DNA from: Pohlia nutans
Lineage: Eukaryota; Streptophyta; Bryopsida; Bryales; Mniaceae
Length of the DNA stretch: 64,000 nt
Direction of reading: 5' to 3'
NCBI GenBank assembly: GCA_022496805.1
Contig: CM040092.1
Location: 21,718,113-21,782,112 of the forward strand
Of this stretch, positions 63,922-64,000 are shown one piece after another. The position numbers and the translations under genes were made by a program. Below the pieces are notes generated by a model that saw only the letters and a program-made list of their open reading frames with translations, had not been told where the DNA came from and made no database searches. Within the stretch, counting starts at the first letter, position 1; each line of letters starts with the position of its first letter.

Positions 63922-64000
63922 ATTTTGTCTATTGAACCAAACTTCATCGAACATATGAAAGGCTTATATTATAACACATCTGTGTTTTGTCCAATACCCC

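Overview
This window looks like nuclear DNA of a land plant. It carries a kinesin of the plant kinesin-12 / phragmoplast-orienting (POK) type split into about 34 exons, an AP2/ERF transcription factor with EAR repression motifs, many plant telobox motifs (AAACCCTA), and a dense load of small non-autonomous transposons. Intergenic DNA is very AT-rich, introns reach about 1-3 kb and no operons are visible. I cannot name the species; an intron inside the AP2 domain and the element-rich introns make a non-seed plant possible, but that is a weak guess.

Layout. 1-12.3 kb is gene-poor and made of overlapping repeats: TTAA-flanked elements with CCCC/GGGG ends, an element with CCCGGGG ends, CACTA-type miniature elements, a ~220-bp foldback, and a duplicated segment just upstream of the kinesin. 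12,349-35,052 (+) is the POK-like kinesin: exon 1 is a basic N-terminal extension, exons 2-11 rebuild a complete motor domain (P-loop, SSRSH, DLAGSER), and exons 12-34 encode a long coiled-coil stalk. Exons 1-26 are open with good splice sites. From exon 27 on, the frame is broken by an apparent 1-nt loss, an in-frame TAA, an in-frame TAG and phase mismatches, so the 3' end is either decaying or carries assembly errors. Many introns hold miniature elements.

35.2-38.7 kb is nested repeats, including an 8-bp-TSD element inserted in a TTAA element whose empty relative lies at about 1 kb. 38.7-41.6 kb (-) is a 5'-truncated LINE remnant (RT C-terminal part, zf-RVT). Right next to it, 41,783-42,150 (+) is a candidate small secreted proline-rich protein gene with one apparent frameshift. 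42.3-53.2 kb is AT-rich with no gene I can support. 53.4-55.4 kb has a less AT-rich block of unknown role and a degenerate tandem array downstream of the ERF gene. 55,459-56,434 (-) is a two-exon ERF repressor with a GC-rich upstream region. 57.1-64 kb holds tandem arrays (a ~133-bp unit x5 and a 12-bp unit encoding DALE) and diverged duplications.

The two recognised genes have no obvious joint role: POK kinesins guide the division plane, while an EAR-type ERF represses transcription. The most interesting material is the transposon ecology (especially TTAA/CCCC elements that look piggyBac-like, rare in plants), the duplicated splice acceptor of kinesin exon 2, and the state of the kinesin 3' end. 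Comparisons with POK proteins are from memory, without alignment software.
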